Shown here: positions 32,503 through 41,672 of the stretch, piece after piece
Layout: each line of letters starts with the position of its first letter
How positions within the stretch are numbered: the stretch's first letter is position 1
Source of the DNA: Halisarca cf. caerulea
Taxonomy: Eukaryota > Porifera > Demospongiae > Chondrillida > Halisarcidae
Direction: 5' to 3'
Assembly: GCA_963170055.1 (NCBI GenBank)
Contig: CAUJGJ010000444.1
Span: 3,892,418 to 3,948,117, forward strand
Length of the DNA: 55,700 bases
Translations under genes and position numbers: made by a program
Notes under the pieces: model-generated
Seen by the model: only the letters and a program-made list of their open reading frames with translations
The model's database searches: none
Told to the model about the DNA's origin: nothing

Positions 32503-32764
32503 CATTATTGTGTTGTCCTAAGTAATAGCTAAGTGTTAAGTAGACTATTGCATGGCATTGTGTTCTGAGTCCTAATCTTAGTATCATTATGTCTTATCTT
32601 TAGCATGTACTATTTGTGGTTGTGTTGCTTTTTAATTGTTACTATTTACGTGTCTGTAGAACAATAGCTTTTGTCAGATTGAGAAGTAATAATCCACTTG
32701 TTGTGATTCAGAAGTGTTTCAGTTCGATCCGAGTGCAAGCGTTCTGCACATTGAGATTAGTACA
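32487..32764 (+). repeat. 3' LTR of the gypsy element
   Basis: 278 bp, about 98% identical to the 5' LTR by eye (four substitutions, one indel). Preceded by the polypurine tract at about 32474-32486 and followed by the CTAGC duplication. Confidence 0.93.
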
Positions 32765-32914
32765 CTAGCCAACTATTGAAGCAGTTCCACTTTTTCGAAC
32801 GATTTCCACTTGTATCATCTGAATAAAGCACAATAGGGGAAACCCTTGCTGGTCGACCTTCAGCAACTTCCCTGACTAGATGGGCACTCTGAAAATGCAG
32901 ACGTTTCACCTATA

Positions 32915-35539
32915 AGGTAAAGGCACCAAATTTGGAACACTCTTTGAGAAATTGATTTATAAAAAGTCTGAGTTAAGTAGCTTTGGCGAAACTCCAATAT
33001 AAAACTGATGTACTAACCTTATCTTTTTGCAGCGATGAGGCGAATCGTGCAGATTGCTTTCGTGCCAATTTTAGGCGCTAAAACAATTGTAACATGTAAA
33101 CGCATGGGGCTCTTAATTTGGAACACCTGCGTTGGGAAGGAAGTACGCTGTTTTTTCGAGAGAAATGGTCATGAAAACTGGAATAAAAATACGCAGCGAT
33201 CTACAAAAAGAATTCACAGGGAAGATCTACTCATGAATAACTCAAAGCAAGACGAAAATACTCAAAAATAAAACTATAAACGTACCATTGTCTACGAAAG
33301 GAATTCACAGGACAACTTAACTAAAAAGGAACTCAAACAAGACTGCGAATGTTGCCATAGAAAAAATAAACTCAAATTTTGGTACCCAGGCACATACAAA
33401 CCAGATCAAGGGTTAGCAATACAAATTTTGCATACAAAGTCACCTACTGGGATGGACTGAAAGCCTGCACACCAGACATGGTACCAGCAATAGCAAGAAT
33501 CACACCCAACTCAGCTGTCTTCTTCACCTTCTTCATAAACCTTACCACAATCAAAGCAGTGCTCAGTGTCCTTTTCATCATTCTTCTCATAGACATCATC
33601 CTCACTTTCATTACTCGATACATATGCTGCTGTTGCAAGTGCCTTCTTTGTAACTCGTGCCGTCTTCTTTGGTGCACGCTTCCTGGTTGACTTTGAATGG
33701 CTTGGTGCTGCTCTGAGACATTCCAGAACCTCATCGTTTGTGAGCGCTACCCCAGTGGCATGGATGATGCGTTTCCTTTGAGCCCGCAGAGGAGGTGGAT
33801 TTTTAGGTTGAAGATGCTCCACAAAATATTCCCTAAGCTGTGTACGCAGTGGGGTTTCGCTGGTAGTTGGTAGTTGGGAGGCACCAGTATCAGTGAATGG
33901 AAGCGAAAGAGCTGTTTTGTATCCAGGTACAGCATTTGGATTGAATGGGCAGAGTCCACATTCACGGAGTCCAGCTGTCAAGTGAGATGCCTTAAATCCT
34001 CTATCCCAAAGGCATTTAAGGAGGGAAGGGAAGTCCTGCTTTGTGATGTTGGTAGCCCGTGATGAAATCTTGTATTCCTTCAATATTGATCGCCAACTCT
34101 TCTTTAATGGGCCATACACACCTACATCTAATGGCTGGAGGAAGTGACTGGTGTGTAATGGTAAGCAGAACGGATGGACGTTGTTTGACTTTGCCAGCTC
34201 AATGAATCCAATGCTTAGGTGGGAAAGATGGCCATCCAAAAACAGGAGAAAGGGTCCATTCTCAAGTATTCCTGTTACCTGCGGTAAAAAGCTCTTCTGG
34301 AACCAGCTTTCAAAATTTGCAGCTTCCATCCATCCAGAATTGCTGACAGAATAGTAAGCCCCCTCTGGCCCATTGATGGTCCATGTTGAGTAGAGGTGCT
34401 TCCCCTTATGGACTACAAATGGTGGTAGTCGCTGGCCTGCGGCTGATCCACAGCCAAGGATGGTGATGGTCTCACGTCTTGAGCTGCCTCCTGTTTCATG
34501 TACCCATTTTGAGCCTTTCCTGGCCAAAATAAAGTTTGACGCTACTGCAGTGCTCAGCCCACTCTCATCACATTTCCAAATCCTCTCATTCAAATCTGGT
34601 ACATCCAATATCCCTAATTCACGCATCTTCTTTTCCACCTTCTTAAAATACTCTTGTACTGTGTGAGAGTTGCTGGCTACTGCACGCTGCTTTGGTAGAT
34701 GTTGTGGCTTACGCTGTGCAAGAGAAGGTCATCTAGCCAAGAAACCACTCCACCAGTGCTTCCCTGGGACTCCTTCATAGAACGGATGGTGATGGCCAAT
34801 ACTAGTAACATAATCACAAACCACCCTGGACACAACTTCCTTTGTAAGACCAAACCCAACTTCTTGTAGGACTTGGCAGCAATAAACTATTTCTCTTTCC
34901 TCCTCAGATGTTAGTACTGTTGGTCGTCCTGCTCCAACTGTAGTTGTCGTTTTCCTTAGATGGTTGTGGAGGGTGGTGACTGGAATACCATACTTCTGAG
35001 CTGCTGCATGAATGGAGGACTTCCCTTTCCTGCTCTTTATCTCCTCTAAGGCTTTCTCGGGCTGTTCTTTCTCCCATTTAGGCATTTTACACACTGTTTA
35101 CTTATGATTACTTTAAATTTAGCGCGCTTTAATAATGACGTCACTCCAATTTGCCACTATTGCGTAATTGTATTTCGCGGAGTTGCTACTTAGGCCTTCG
35201 CTCCTCTGAGGATTGAAGAGGAGCAAAGGCCAAACTTGGCAGGCACAGTCTAAGTACCGTTGTAAGTATTCTATCAAGGATTCGTGGCCTGGCCAAAATT
35301 CAACGCTAAGTTGTGGCGATTTTACTAAACAGGTACTGTCAGTTGGATGTATTCATTTGCCTGTGTCTTCTCACCAAGTAAGCAACTAGTACTTCTTTTT
35401 TCGCTGTCATATATTACAGTAGTTATTCGGTACCCTATCATGATTTGAGCTAGATTGGCTCTTTTGGTTGGAAGGTTATTCTCGCTAAAAGTTGAATGTG
35501 TTCCAAATTAGGAACGTTCCAAATTAGGTGCCCTTACCT
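32915..35539 (-). mobile_element. Second Tigger/pogo-type transposon, in an intron
   Basis: The ends are inverted: AGGTAAAGGCACCAAATTTG at 32915 and its inverse (CCAAATTAGGTGCCCTTACCT) ending at 35539, flanked by TA. TTTGGAAC motifs repeat inside both ends. It carries one transposase gene on - and lies between exons 5 and 6 of the tnp2-like gene. Its ends differ from those of the 813-3537 element, and it has no HIRAN gene. Confidence 0.88.
33511..35085 (-). pseudogene. Tigger-like DDE transposase with one nonsense codon
   Basis: Start ATG at 35085 (MPKWEKEQPEKALEEIKSRK). N-terminal HTH (SIHAAAQKYGIPVTTLHNHL) and CENP-B-like region (GAGRPTVLTSEEEREIV). The catalytic core has D in WKCDESGLSTA, D in LLFLDGHLSHL and D in LQPLDVGVYGPLKKSW. 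The C-terminus is basic, then ends in a short Cys pair (CFDCGKVYEEGEEDS). The only break is a TGA at 34729-34731 (after WWSGFLAR) where Trp is usual; the frame is otherwise open for about 525 codons. It would mobilise the 32915-35539 element. Expressed in the antisense direction relative to the gypsy element but in the same direction as the surrounding host gene. Confidence 0.87.
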
Positions 35540-37596
35540 TATACAATAATTACAACTGTTATGCATAATTGTTACAGTCATTATTCAATATATATTATGC
35601 TATATTATTCATATATATACAATGGTTCAGAATATAATATAATATATAAATTTGCAAATTCAATGCATGAGACTTACATGATTTGCTTTACGCCAAGAAT
35701 TGCCTTCTTTCACATAGATGAGACTGGTTAGATAAGGCTTCACTTCAGTTACTGTCTCAATTAGAATGTCCTCATATGCAGAGAGTGCAAACAGATGGCC
35801 ATCTGTATGTGAAGGGATGTTTCCAGGTCCCTCTGCAAGCACCACTTGATCCCTTGTCACAAGTAGTGTAACTTTAGCATACATTTTCCCATCCTGCAAA
35901 AAAATTGTGGTGAAGCAATGAAATTATATGCATGCAGTATAGTCCTGCAAGATCAAGGATTCATCCAGTTTGATATGTGCATATCAAGACTTAGTATTAT
36001 AACATAAACAACGTACCTTGGTAAAAAACATGTTAATTTTACCAATTGCATCTCCTAACAAATAGTGCCTGAAAGTTACACATTCTCCAGGATAGATCTC
36101 CTGGTTGAGAATCTCGACAGATGCATCATGATAAAGAGGGTCATTTAGCCAGTGGTGACCTTGCCAAAGCTCCCTTTGCATGCATATAGAGAGACATGTA
36201 AGCATGCATGGCATATATATCAATGCACAGACATACAATTGATACATACTTTATGAACTCAGTTTTCTCAGGATATCTGACCATCCCAAGTGCAAGAGAA
36301 GGGACAGAAAAGAGCTTCTTGATCACATCAATTATGCTGATCGTGTAGAATGGCACCCCTTTAGTTGACAGGAACTATGTCTATAATTATAAATATGCAT
36401 GAATGTTACTTCGAGCGTGCATGCCACAAGTCACAATTCACTTCTTTTTGATTCAAAAAGGCATATACATTTCTTAAATTATACAATGTCATACAATCTG
36501 TATACGCATAATATTATATGCAACTACACTTAGTCTAGAAGTTTGGACGACAATAATTAATATTAATAATGCCATCGATCCCATCACTGAAGTGTTTTTG
36601 TCAGAAAAGTGTCTTTATACGTTAGGAAATTGATTCAGAATGTCATTTTTGTAGGTTGCGATACATGAGTATTGTTCAGTTGGGCTATAAACTTTTCACT
36701 AGCTGCTATAATTATATATACCTTGTGGGATTGCAGATTCAAGGGTAGCTTAAATGTTTTGATGGCATATAATGAAGGTATATCAGGCTTCATGGACTTG
36801 AACATGTACCACAAGAACCTCAAGGTCTGTTCTCCCTGTATTATAGAAGTAGAAAATTTAGTAGCATAACAATTTAAATTTTATATATAATATAATATAG
36901 CTGTATGCGTATATATTAATTTAGTGAGATGCATAGACTATAGCTGCATTGCCTGGAGAGGATTTGACTGTATATATAAATTCAATAAATACAGGCACAT
37001 GCAGCTCAGAAACGTTAAATATAAGTGTGCTCATAACTGACCAGCTGTCTGCTGCAGTGGACCAAGAGAAACAGTAAAACGTGGACCTTGGACTGAAAAG
37101 GCTTATAATGATCAACTGACTCCCTCTCTGCCTCATCATCAGCTTCTTGGACTAGGCCAATAAGTTTGTCAATAGATTGTTCACCTTCTGAGTCAACTAT
37201 GAAATGTGCTGGAAGGAGCAGCAGCTTTACTGAGTACCTATATAGTCTGTAAGAACATCCCGTCCCGAACAACTCACCGTGATCACTCTCAAGAAAATCA
37301 TCTGGTCTGCATTCCTCTATGGCAGAAGTCAAGTCTGGCCAAGGTTCTTCGCTATCTGAGAGAGGCCCTTCTGGGACGCCAGCACTGAAGTAGTGCACTG
37401 TATGAGGCGAGTCAGGGGTCTCAGTGTCCAATTGCCACTCGATGTCTGGCTCAGAGTGAACATCTTGGCTAGTGAGGGCATGCATTTCTTCCATGTCCTT
37501 GTGGCACTTAGACTGGAGATGCCGAATGTATTGCCTTGGTGTAGGGAAAGACCAATCGCATAATGCACAAAGCGTACTCGTGGCTTCTTCGGCCAT

Positions 37597-37661
37597 GTTG
37601 CTATGTTTGAAAAAACCTTTTCGTGTGGATCACATGTCATGTTAGAGCGCCAAAACATGCC
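37597..37661. promoter_or_regulatory. 65-bp spacer between divergent genes
   Basis: Only 65 bp separate the ATG of the tnp2-like gene (-) and that of the coiled-coil gene (+). Both must be expressed from a shared or overlapping promoter, or their 5' leaders overlap. No core motif was recognised. Confidence 0.55.
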
Positions 37662-39093
37662 ATGGCGTCCAGACCTGGGCCCTTGACAAGTAGTAGCACA
37701 TCCAACCCTACATCTGTGGTGATAAGCGGGATCGAGGACATCAAGTCTAGGCTGATCAGAGTGGAACAAAAGCAAGTTCTGCTCCAGACTGCATTAGAAG
37801 AGCTCAAAGATCTTATGAAACCAAATATGGAGTCATCGTTCCAAATCAAAGGCTCCAATTTCCAGGTGCATGATTCCAAGATTCATTCATTGTAGCTATA
37901 CAAGTTAATATCACAAACTGTAATTGTAATATAATGTAACTATATAAGTTAAACATTAATCATTTAATCTTGTGTGTAGCTATAATGCATGCATACTAAA
38001 AGTTCATTTTGTTGTAGAAACAATTGGAATGCAAGCTAGCAGAATATTTTGTAAGGGACTTGTTGTGACAGGTGGAGGAGAAGGAAATGAAAGTAAGTAT
38101 TATATATTGCATGTTGATATTTATATGTAATATGTAGTATGAAACGTTGCTGTGGCTTTTAAACTTTGCTTGCAGACAATAGTTTCTGTTGTATTGAGGA
38201 CAAGTGCCCGGGACAGATATAAATATGAGGCTGCCATGAAGTATTGCCACAGCTTTCTGACTACACTAAAGGGAGAGGAGCGCCGCAAGGTATTCCCAAA
38301 GATCATAAAATTACGTAACAGTCACTGTTAAAATATTCACTGCATCAGATTATATTATGTTTTCTATACACTCTATTAATAGATATTTGGGAACAAACCT
38401 TTTGAGAGGGCTGCAAAGATGACTTCCTCTGTACTGGGGGATCTTATGCTCAAGAAGTACTCTTTAACAGATGAGCTGATGAGAAAGTATTCTAGGCATG
38501 TAGCTTTGTTGGTGAGTATACTATACTTAATATGCTATAACCACATGCTTAAACATGCCAACCACATTCAAGCACATATAAATTAAATACCCTATATGAT
38601 AATGTCAGTGTTAAATTTATTTTATCGGAGGAAGTGTGTTCGGGAATCATCAGAGAATGAGCTGGCCTCTGATTTACACAAGAAGTTTGGAACCTGGGTT
38701 CTTTCCAAAGGATTACAGTCACCAACATCCGAGCAGTGGGAGGACATCATGCATGAAGATGCCATATATATGTATGACCATCTGGCACCAGCGCAAAAGA
38801 CCATCAGGTGCTGTGCACACTTTGTGCTGCACTCTTAGACTAGCATTGCTCATGCAGTTATTGTATAAAAGCACATTCTTGTGCATTATCATTTTGATTG
38901 ATCCAATAGAATCTATGAAACAAATGAGGCAACAGCGGAGGATGAGCTTGAGGTCCATGTTGAGGACAGTGGCATTGTTGGTCAAGGAACATATGAGCTA
39001 GATGAAGTGTTCCCTGAGGGGGAAACCCCAGCTGCTAACACTGTTCTGGGACTGCTACAATCTGCACAGCAACATGACAGTGATCTTTTTTAA
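37662..39093 (+). CDS. Coiled-coil protein divergent from the tnp2-like gene, multi-exon
   Basis: ATG at 37662. Probable exons: 37662-37864 (donor CAG/GTGCAT), a short exon ending before GTAAGT near 38094, 38175-38288, 38382-38510, about 38639-38806 and about 38911-39093 (TAA). Exon 1 holds a heptad-like helix (IEDIKSRLIRVEQKQVLLQT, then ALEELKDLM). Later segments: VVLRTSARDRYKYEAAMKYC, FERAAKMTSSVLGDLMLKKY, ENELASDLHKKFGTWVLSKG, and an acidic tail ending SAQQHDSDLF. The third to sixth exons are open and in phase; the short second exon has a TGA in its longest reading and needs a later acceptor. I recognise no named domain. Its divergent placement suggests an accessory protein of the same mobile unit (inference). 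Confidence 0.6.
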
Positions 39094-39243
39094 TATTACT
39101 GTATAGATATTACTTACGACACACTGTGCACCGCCAACACTTGTGGTTACTTTTATCTAAATGCCAAGGAGCATGATATGCGTAATATTTTAATCACTGT
39201 CAAAAATTAAAGTCAGACACATGAAATTATCATACATACGGCT

Positions 39244-39624
39244 TCATTGCAAGGAGGCCAATTGCTGTAGAATCTGCTCCTTTACATTTTTGAACTTATC
39301 TTCAGTCAACATCTCCATTGCCTTAAGTTGCCTCAGACTAATTGAAGTTTGTACAGCTTTGTGATACAATTTCAAAACCCTTTTAACATAAGTTACTTTT
39401 ACTTCTGAATCTCACGAGTAGATGTTCTGTAGTTCTTGCAGTACTGCAGGTGTCTGCAAGTGAGAAATTTCTCCTGATAGTCCACCAGTAGGTAAGGTTG
39501 GGATGATGGAAGATCTAGATTTTGACCGGCTCTCCCAATCTGATGGCATGACAGGCATCCGCTCATCCTGTAAGTTCACTGTGGCGTCATCATCCATACC
39601 TGGAAACAAATCATTTGTCGTCAT
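39244..39624 (-). pseudogene. Small protein gene with one internal stop
   Basis: Start ATG at 39624 (MTTNDLFPGMDDDATVNLQD). The frame reaches a TGA after VLQELQNIYS near 39412, then stays open in the same frame to a TGA at 39244, giving SEVKVTYVKRVLKLYHKAVQ and EDKFKNVKEQILQQLASLQ. The second half looks helical. About 126 codons. It is convergent with the coiled-coil gene (151-bp gap). No homologue is known to me. The single TGA may be a CGA-to-TGA change. Confidence 0.45.
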
Positions 39625-39654
39625 TGGTCAGTGAAGAATTCGATAAAACAAGCC

Positions 39655-39900
39655 GTTCTATCTAAGCGCCGCCTCACTGGCTCATTCGTAAACGACATCG
39701 AATAGGTATCGTTTACGGTTGGCAAGTGCTATCACTACCTGTCGATACGTATGCAATGCCGCATACGTATCGATTACGAGCTGAATTAGTTCAGTTCAAA
39801 ATCGATTTAGAAAATTTTTAGGCATGTACTTCACAACCACGTGGCACTCCACGTGGACATACAGACAATGCTATATTTTGTCCCACGCAGGGCGCTTATT
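39655..39900. repeat. Cluster of short palindromes, right flank of three-gene locus
   Basis: Three perfect or near-perfect inverted repeats lie here: CGTAAACGA/TCGTTTACG, TCGATACGTATGC/GCATACGTATCGA (13-bp arms) and CCACGTGGCACTCCACGTGG. The block is itself bounded by TAAGCGCC (about 39661) and GGCGCTTA (about 39889). GGCGCTTA also occurs in the left cluster near 25601. Confidence 0.75.
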
Positions 39901-40581
39901 AGAACCTAACACATGATAACTAAGCCTAATAGTCTCAACACACAACAGCAGTTTAGAGTTCACAGTACACATAAGCTCTACATATATGAAAATATGTGTG
40001 CATATGCATGGTGCTTAGAGTACATGTACCTACTTTCACTAAATTTTGTTTTCCTTTGTAAGGCAGGAAGTGAATGTGCATTGAAATGAAGATTTTAACT
40101 TAAATGTGATGAATGTTTGTGTGCATTTGTAGTACGTTGACTATTGAATTATATTTTAATTATTGTATTATGTTTAATTCATATTGTAGCAGTAATGTGA
40201 CATGTTTCATTATAATTATTAAAAATTTAAGTGATAAATATTTGATGCATATAATTATATGCACATAACTATACAATGAATATATTATTATTAAAACAGT
40301 AAATAATGAACTGTTAGTGATACAGTTCATAGTAGGCCTATAGTGCAGCTGCTGTTTTGCTTACTGTTTCCTACATGGAGAAAAGAAAAAATATAAAAAC
40401 ATTTCACCAGTATGTGTGGTGTATGTACTAGTACTAACTTGAGGAATACAAGGGTATACACAGGCACGAGGTGGAGGACAAGGAGGTCTCATTGGAGATA
40501 GGATCCTCCTCTCTTGCTTTCTTCATCATCATTCTTTTTGGAGCTGACGTTACTTTATATTAAATGAATCTGTCATAAAAA
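39901..40581. other. AT-rich gene-free stretch
   Basis: Nothing firmly recognised. A short Lys/Arg/Ser frame on - near 40450-40555 could be an exon remnant but has no domain. Confidence 0.45.
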
Positions 40582-40643
40582 CAAGCGATTCGAGTTTAAA
40601 AAACTCGTGGGCCGCCTACGGCCCTGGAAACTCGAATCGCTTG
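40582..40643. repeat. 62-bp GC-capped hairpin, copy 1
   Basis: Arms CAAGCGATTCGAGTTT and AAACTCGAATCGCTTG enclose a GC-rich inner stem GGGCCGCCTACGGCCC. Copies of identical length lie at 41384-41445 and 55540-55601 in the opposite orientation. Confidence 0.93.
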
Positions 40644-40891
40644 GAAATCAGCGTTATTGACTAAAATAATATTTCGAAGAACTCTTCTGGTCTAAATGAC
40701 CCTTCACTGATAAAATCAGGAGCAAACGAATGAATTTCACCGAAATATAGCCGAAAGATTTTGTACCGACTTCGCGTCCGCCATGTTGTTGACATATATA
40801 TATATATATATATATATATTGACATCGTTCCGGACGTTCCGGACACTTCCGGTGAAAGTAAAAACAATATAGGGCCGCCTTCCGGCGGCCC
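40644..40891 (-). repeat. Promoter-like repeat with ETS and ATGGCGGAC motifs, copy A
   Basis: Reverse-complement copy of 55307-55601: from right to left CACCGGAAGTGTCCGGAACG, a TA tract, GTCAACAACATGGCGGACGC and a 44-codon frame (MSTTWRTRSRYKIFRLYFGE ... FFEILF). An additional hairpin GGGCCGCCTTCCGGCGGCCC (40872-40891) caps its far side. The two full copies are nearly identical, so the repeat is young. CCGGAAGTG is the ETS core and ACATGGCGGAC resembles a YY1 site with an embedded ATG. Confidence 0.85.
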
Positions 40892-40997
40892 AAAAAACAA
40901 TCAATAGCAATTGTACCTACCACAAGTCAGTTGAATTTCCTCCTATGGCTTATTTTGTATTCTAGAGGGCGAGAAAGAGTGTAACATAAGAAATGCC

Positions 40998-40999
<2 letters not shown>

Positions 41000-41058
<59 letters not shown>

Positions 41059-41171
41059 GCATGAATGCATTGATTCACAAGCACAACAATGCTACCAAAC
41101 TCACCATCCTTTCCATTTCATTTAGTCTTCATGTGAAGAAGCACAATAGAACACCATAATTTCAGAAACTG

Positions 41172-41207
<36 letters not shown>

Positions 41208-41208
41208 T

Positions 41209-41248
<40 letters not shown>

Positions 41249-41300
41249 TGTACACACACACACACACACACACAGGCACATACACACACACACACAGACA
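41000..41300. repeat. (AC)n microsatellites
   Basis: AC tracts at 41001-41056, 41173-41206, 41212-41246 and 41252-41298. The last ones are repeated as a higher-order unit separated by CTGTGTACACAC. The Cys-Val frames on - are not genes. Confidence 0.9.
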
Positions 41301-41383
41301 TTTCATCATAAAACATTTAGTCTACACAAAACCATGCATTATATCTCAGGCTCGGGATCTTTCAGTTCCATGAGGATGATTTC

Positions 41384-41445
41384 CAAGTGATTTGAGTTTC
41401 CAGGGCCATAGGCGGCCCATGAGTTTTTTAAACTCGAATCACTTG
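41384..41445. repeat. 62-bp GC-capped hairpin, copy 2
   Basis: CAAGTGATTTGAGTTTCCAG to AAACTCGAATCACTTG, inverted relative to copy 1 at 40582. Both are flanked outside by AAAAA/TTTTT, so together they bound an 864-bp segment like long terminal inverted repeats. Confidence 0.9.
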
Positions 41446-41672
41446 TTTTTGGTTTCTGTGGATTCTGTGTTTCAGTAATGAGTAAACAGTAATGAGTGCA
41501 CTTGTTAAACCTTAGACCTGCCAAGTTAGGCTGCTAAGGTTACTATAAAACACATTGTCAAATAGAAAGTGAATACTGTGGGCAAGAAATTCTGTACACA
41601 TGCTTGTGTATTTTAGGGAAGTGCATGTTGTCTGTGATTTGCGTGGTTATTTAAGTGTTAAATGGCCATTAA

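Larger units (their letters stand above)
28314..32764 (+). mobile_element. Ty3/gypsy-type LTR retrotransposon inserted in an exon
   Basis: LTRs at 28314-28592 and 32487-32764 begin TGTGGT and end TACA and differ at about five positions, so the insertion is young. CTAGC is duplicated at 28309-28313 and 32765-32769. A primer-binding-site-like TGGTGTCAGAAGTGG starts right after the left LTR, and a purine tract (GGAAGAAGGGAGA) precedes the right LTR. Order of domains: Gag with zinc knuckles, protease, RT, RNase H, integrase, typical of Ty3/gypsy. Coding frames carry a stop and two frame breaks, so the inserted copy is not coding-competent as written. Confidence 0.95.
25731..37596 (-). pseudogene. 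CACTA/tnp2-like transposase gene with C2H2 start, about 14 exons, decayed
   Basis: Exons (on -, high to low): 37596-37042, 36835-36722, 36374-36250, 36173-36017, 35893-35678, 32888-32770 plus 28313-28210 (split by gypsy), 28037-27843, 27733-27558, 27476-27194, 27079-26885, 26764-26621, 26555-26423, about 26300-26160, 26081-25731. All have GT-AG borders and matching phases except where decayed. Exon 1 has a zinc finger (CALCDWSFPTPRQYIRHLQ) and PFQSKVHVLLFLLVHC. Later motifs: LRFLWYMFKSMKPDIPSLYA, YSDDTSGNRSKKWN, CDNPRAAELLGHMGGNAKK, STPVEVLHTVLLGPYKYL, SFVGRDFKVWAQI. These resemble CACTA/tnp2-like proteins multiplied in fungi and sponges; the exact family is unsure. Breaks: an extra A in A9 (27860-27868), a TGA at about 27727, and frameshifts near 26970 and 26700. 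It starts 65 bp from a divergent partner. Confidence 0.75.

Noticed and set aside
33035..33271. 78-codon frame on +
   Set aside because: It lies in the subterminal region of the second Tigger and has no recognisable domain.
25601..39896. GGCGCTTA/TAAGCGCC as terminal inverted repeats of the three-gene unit
   Set aside because: Only an 8-bp match, present in both orientations on the right; too short to define ends.
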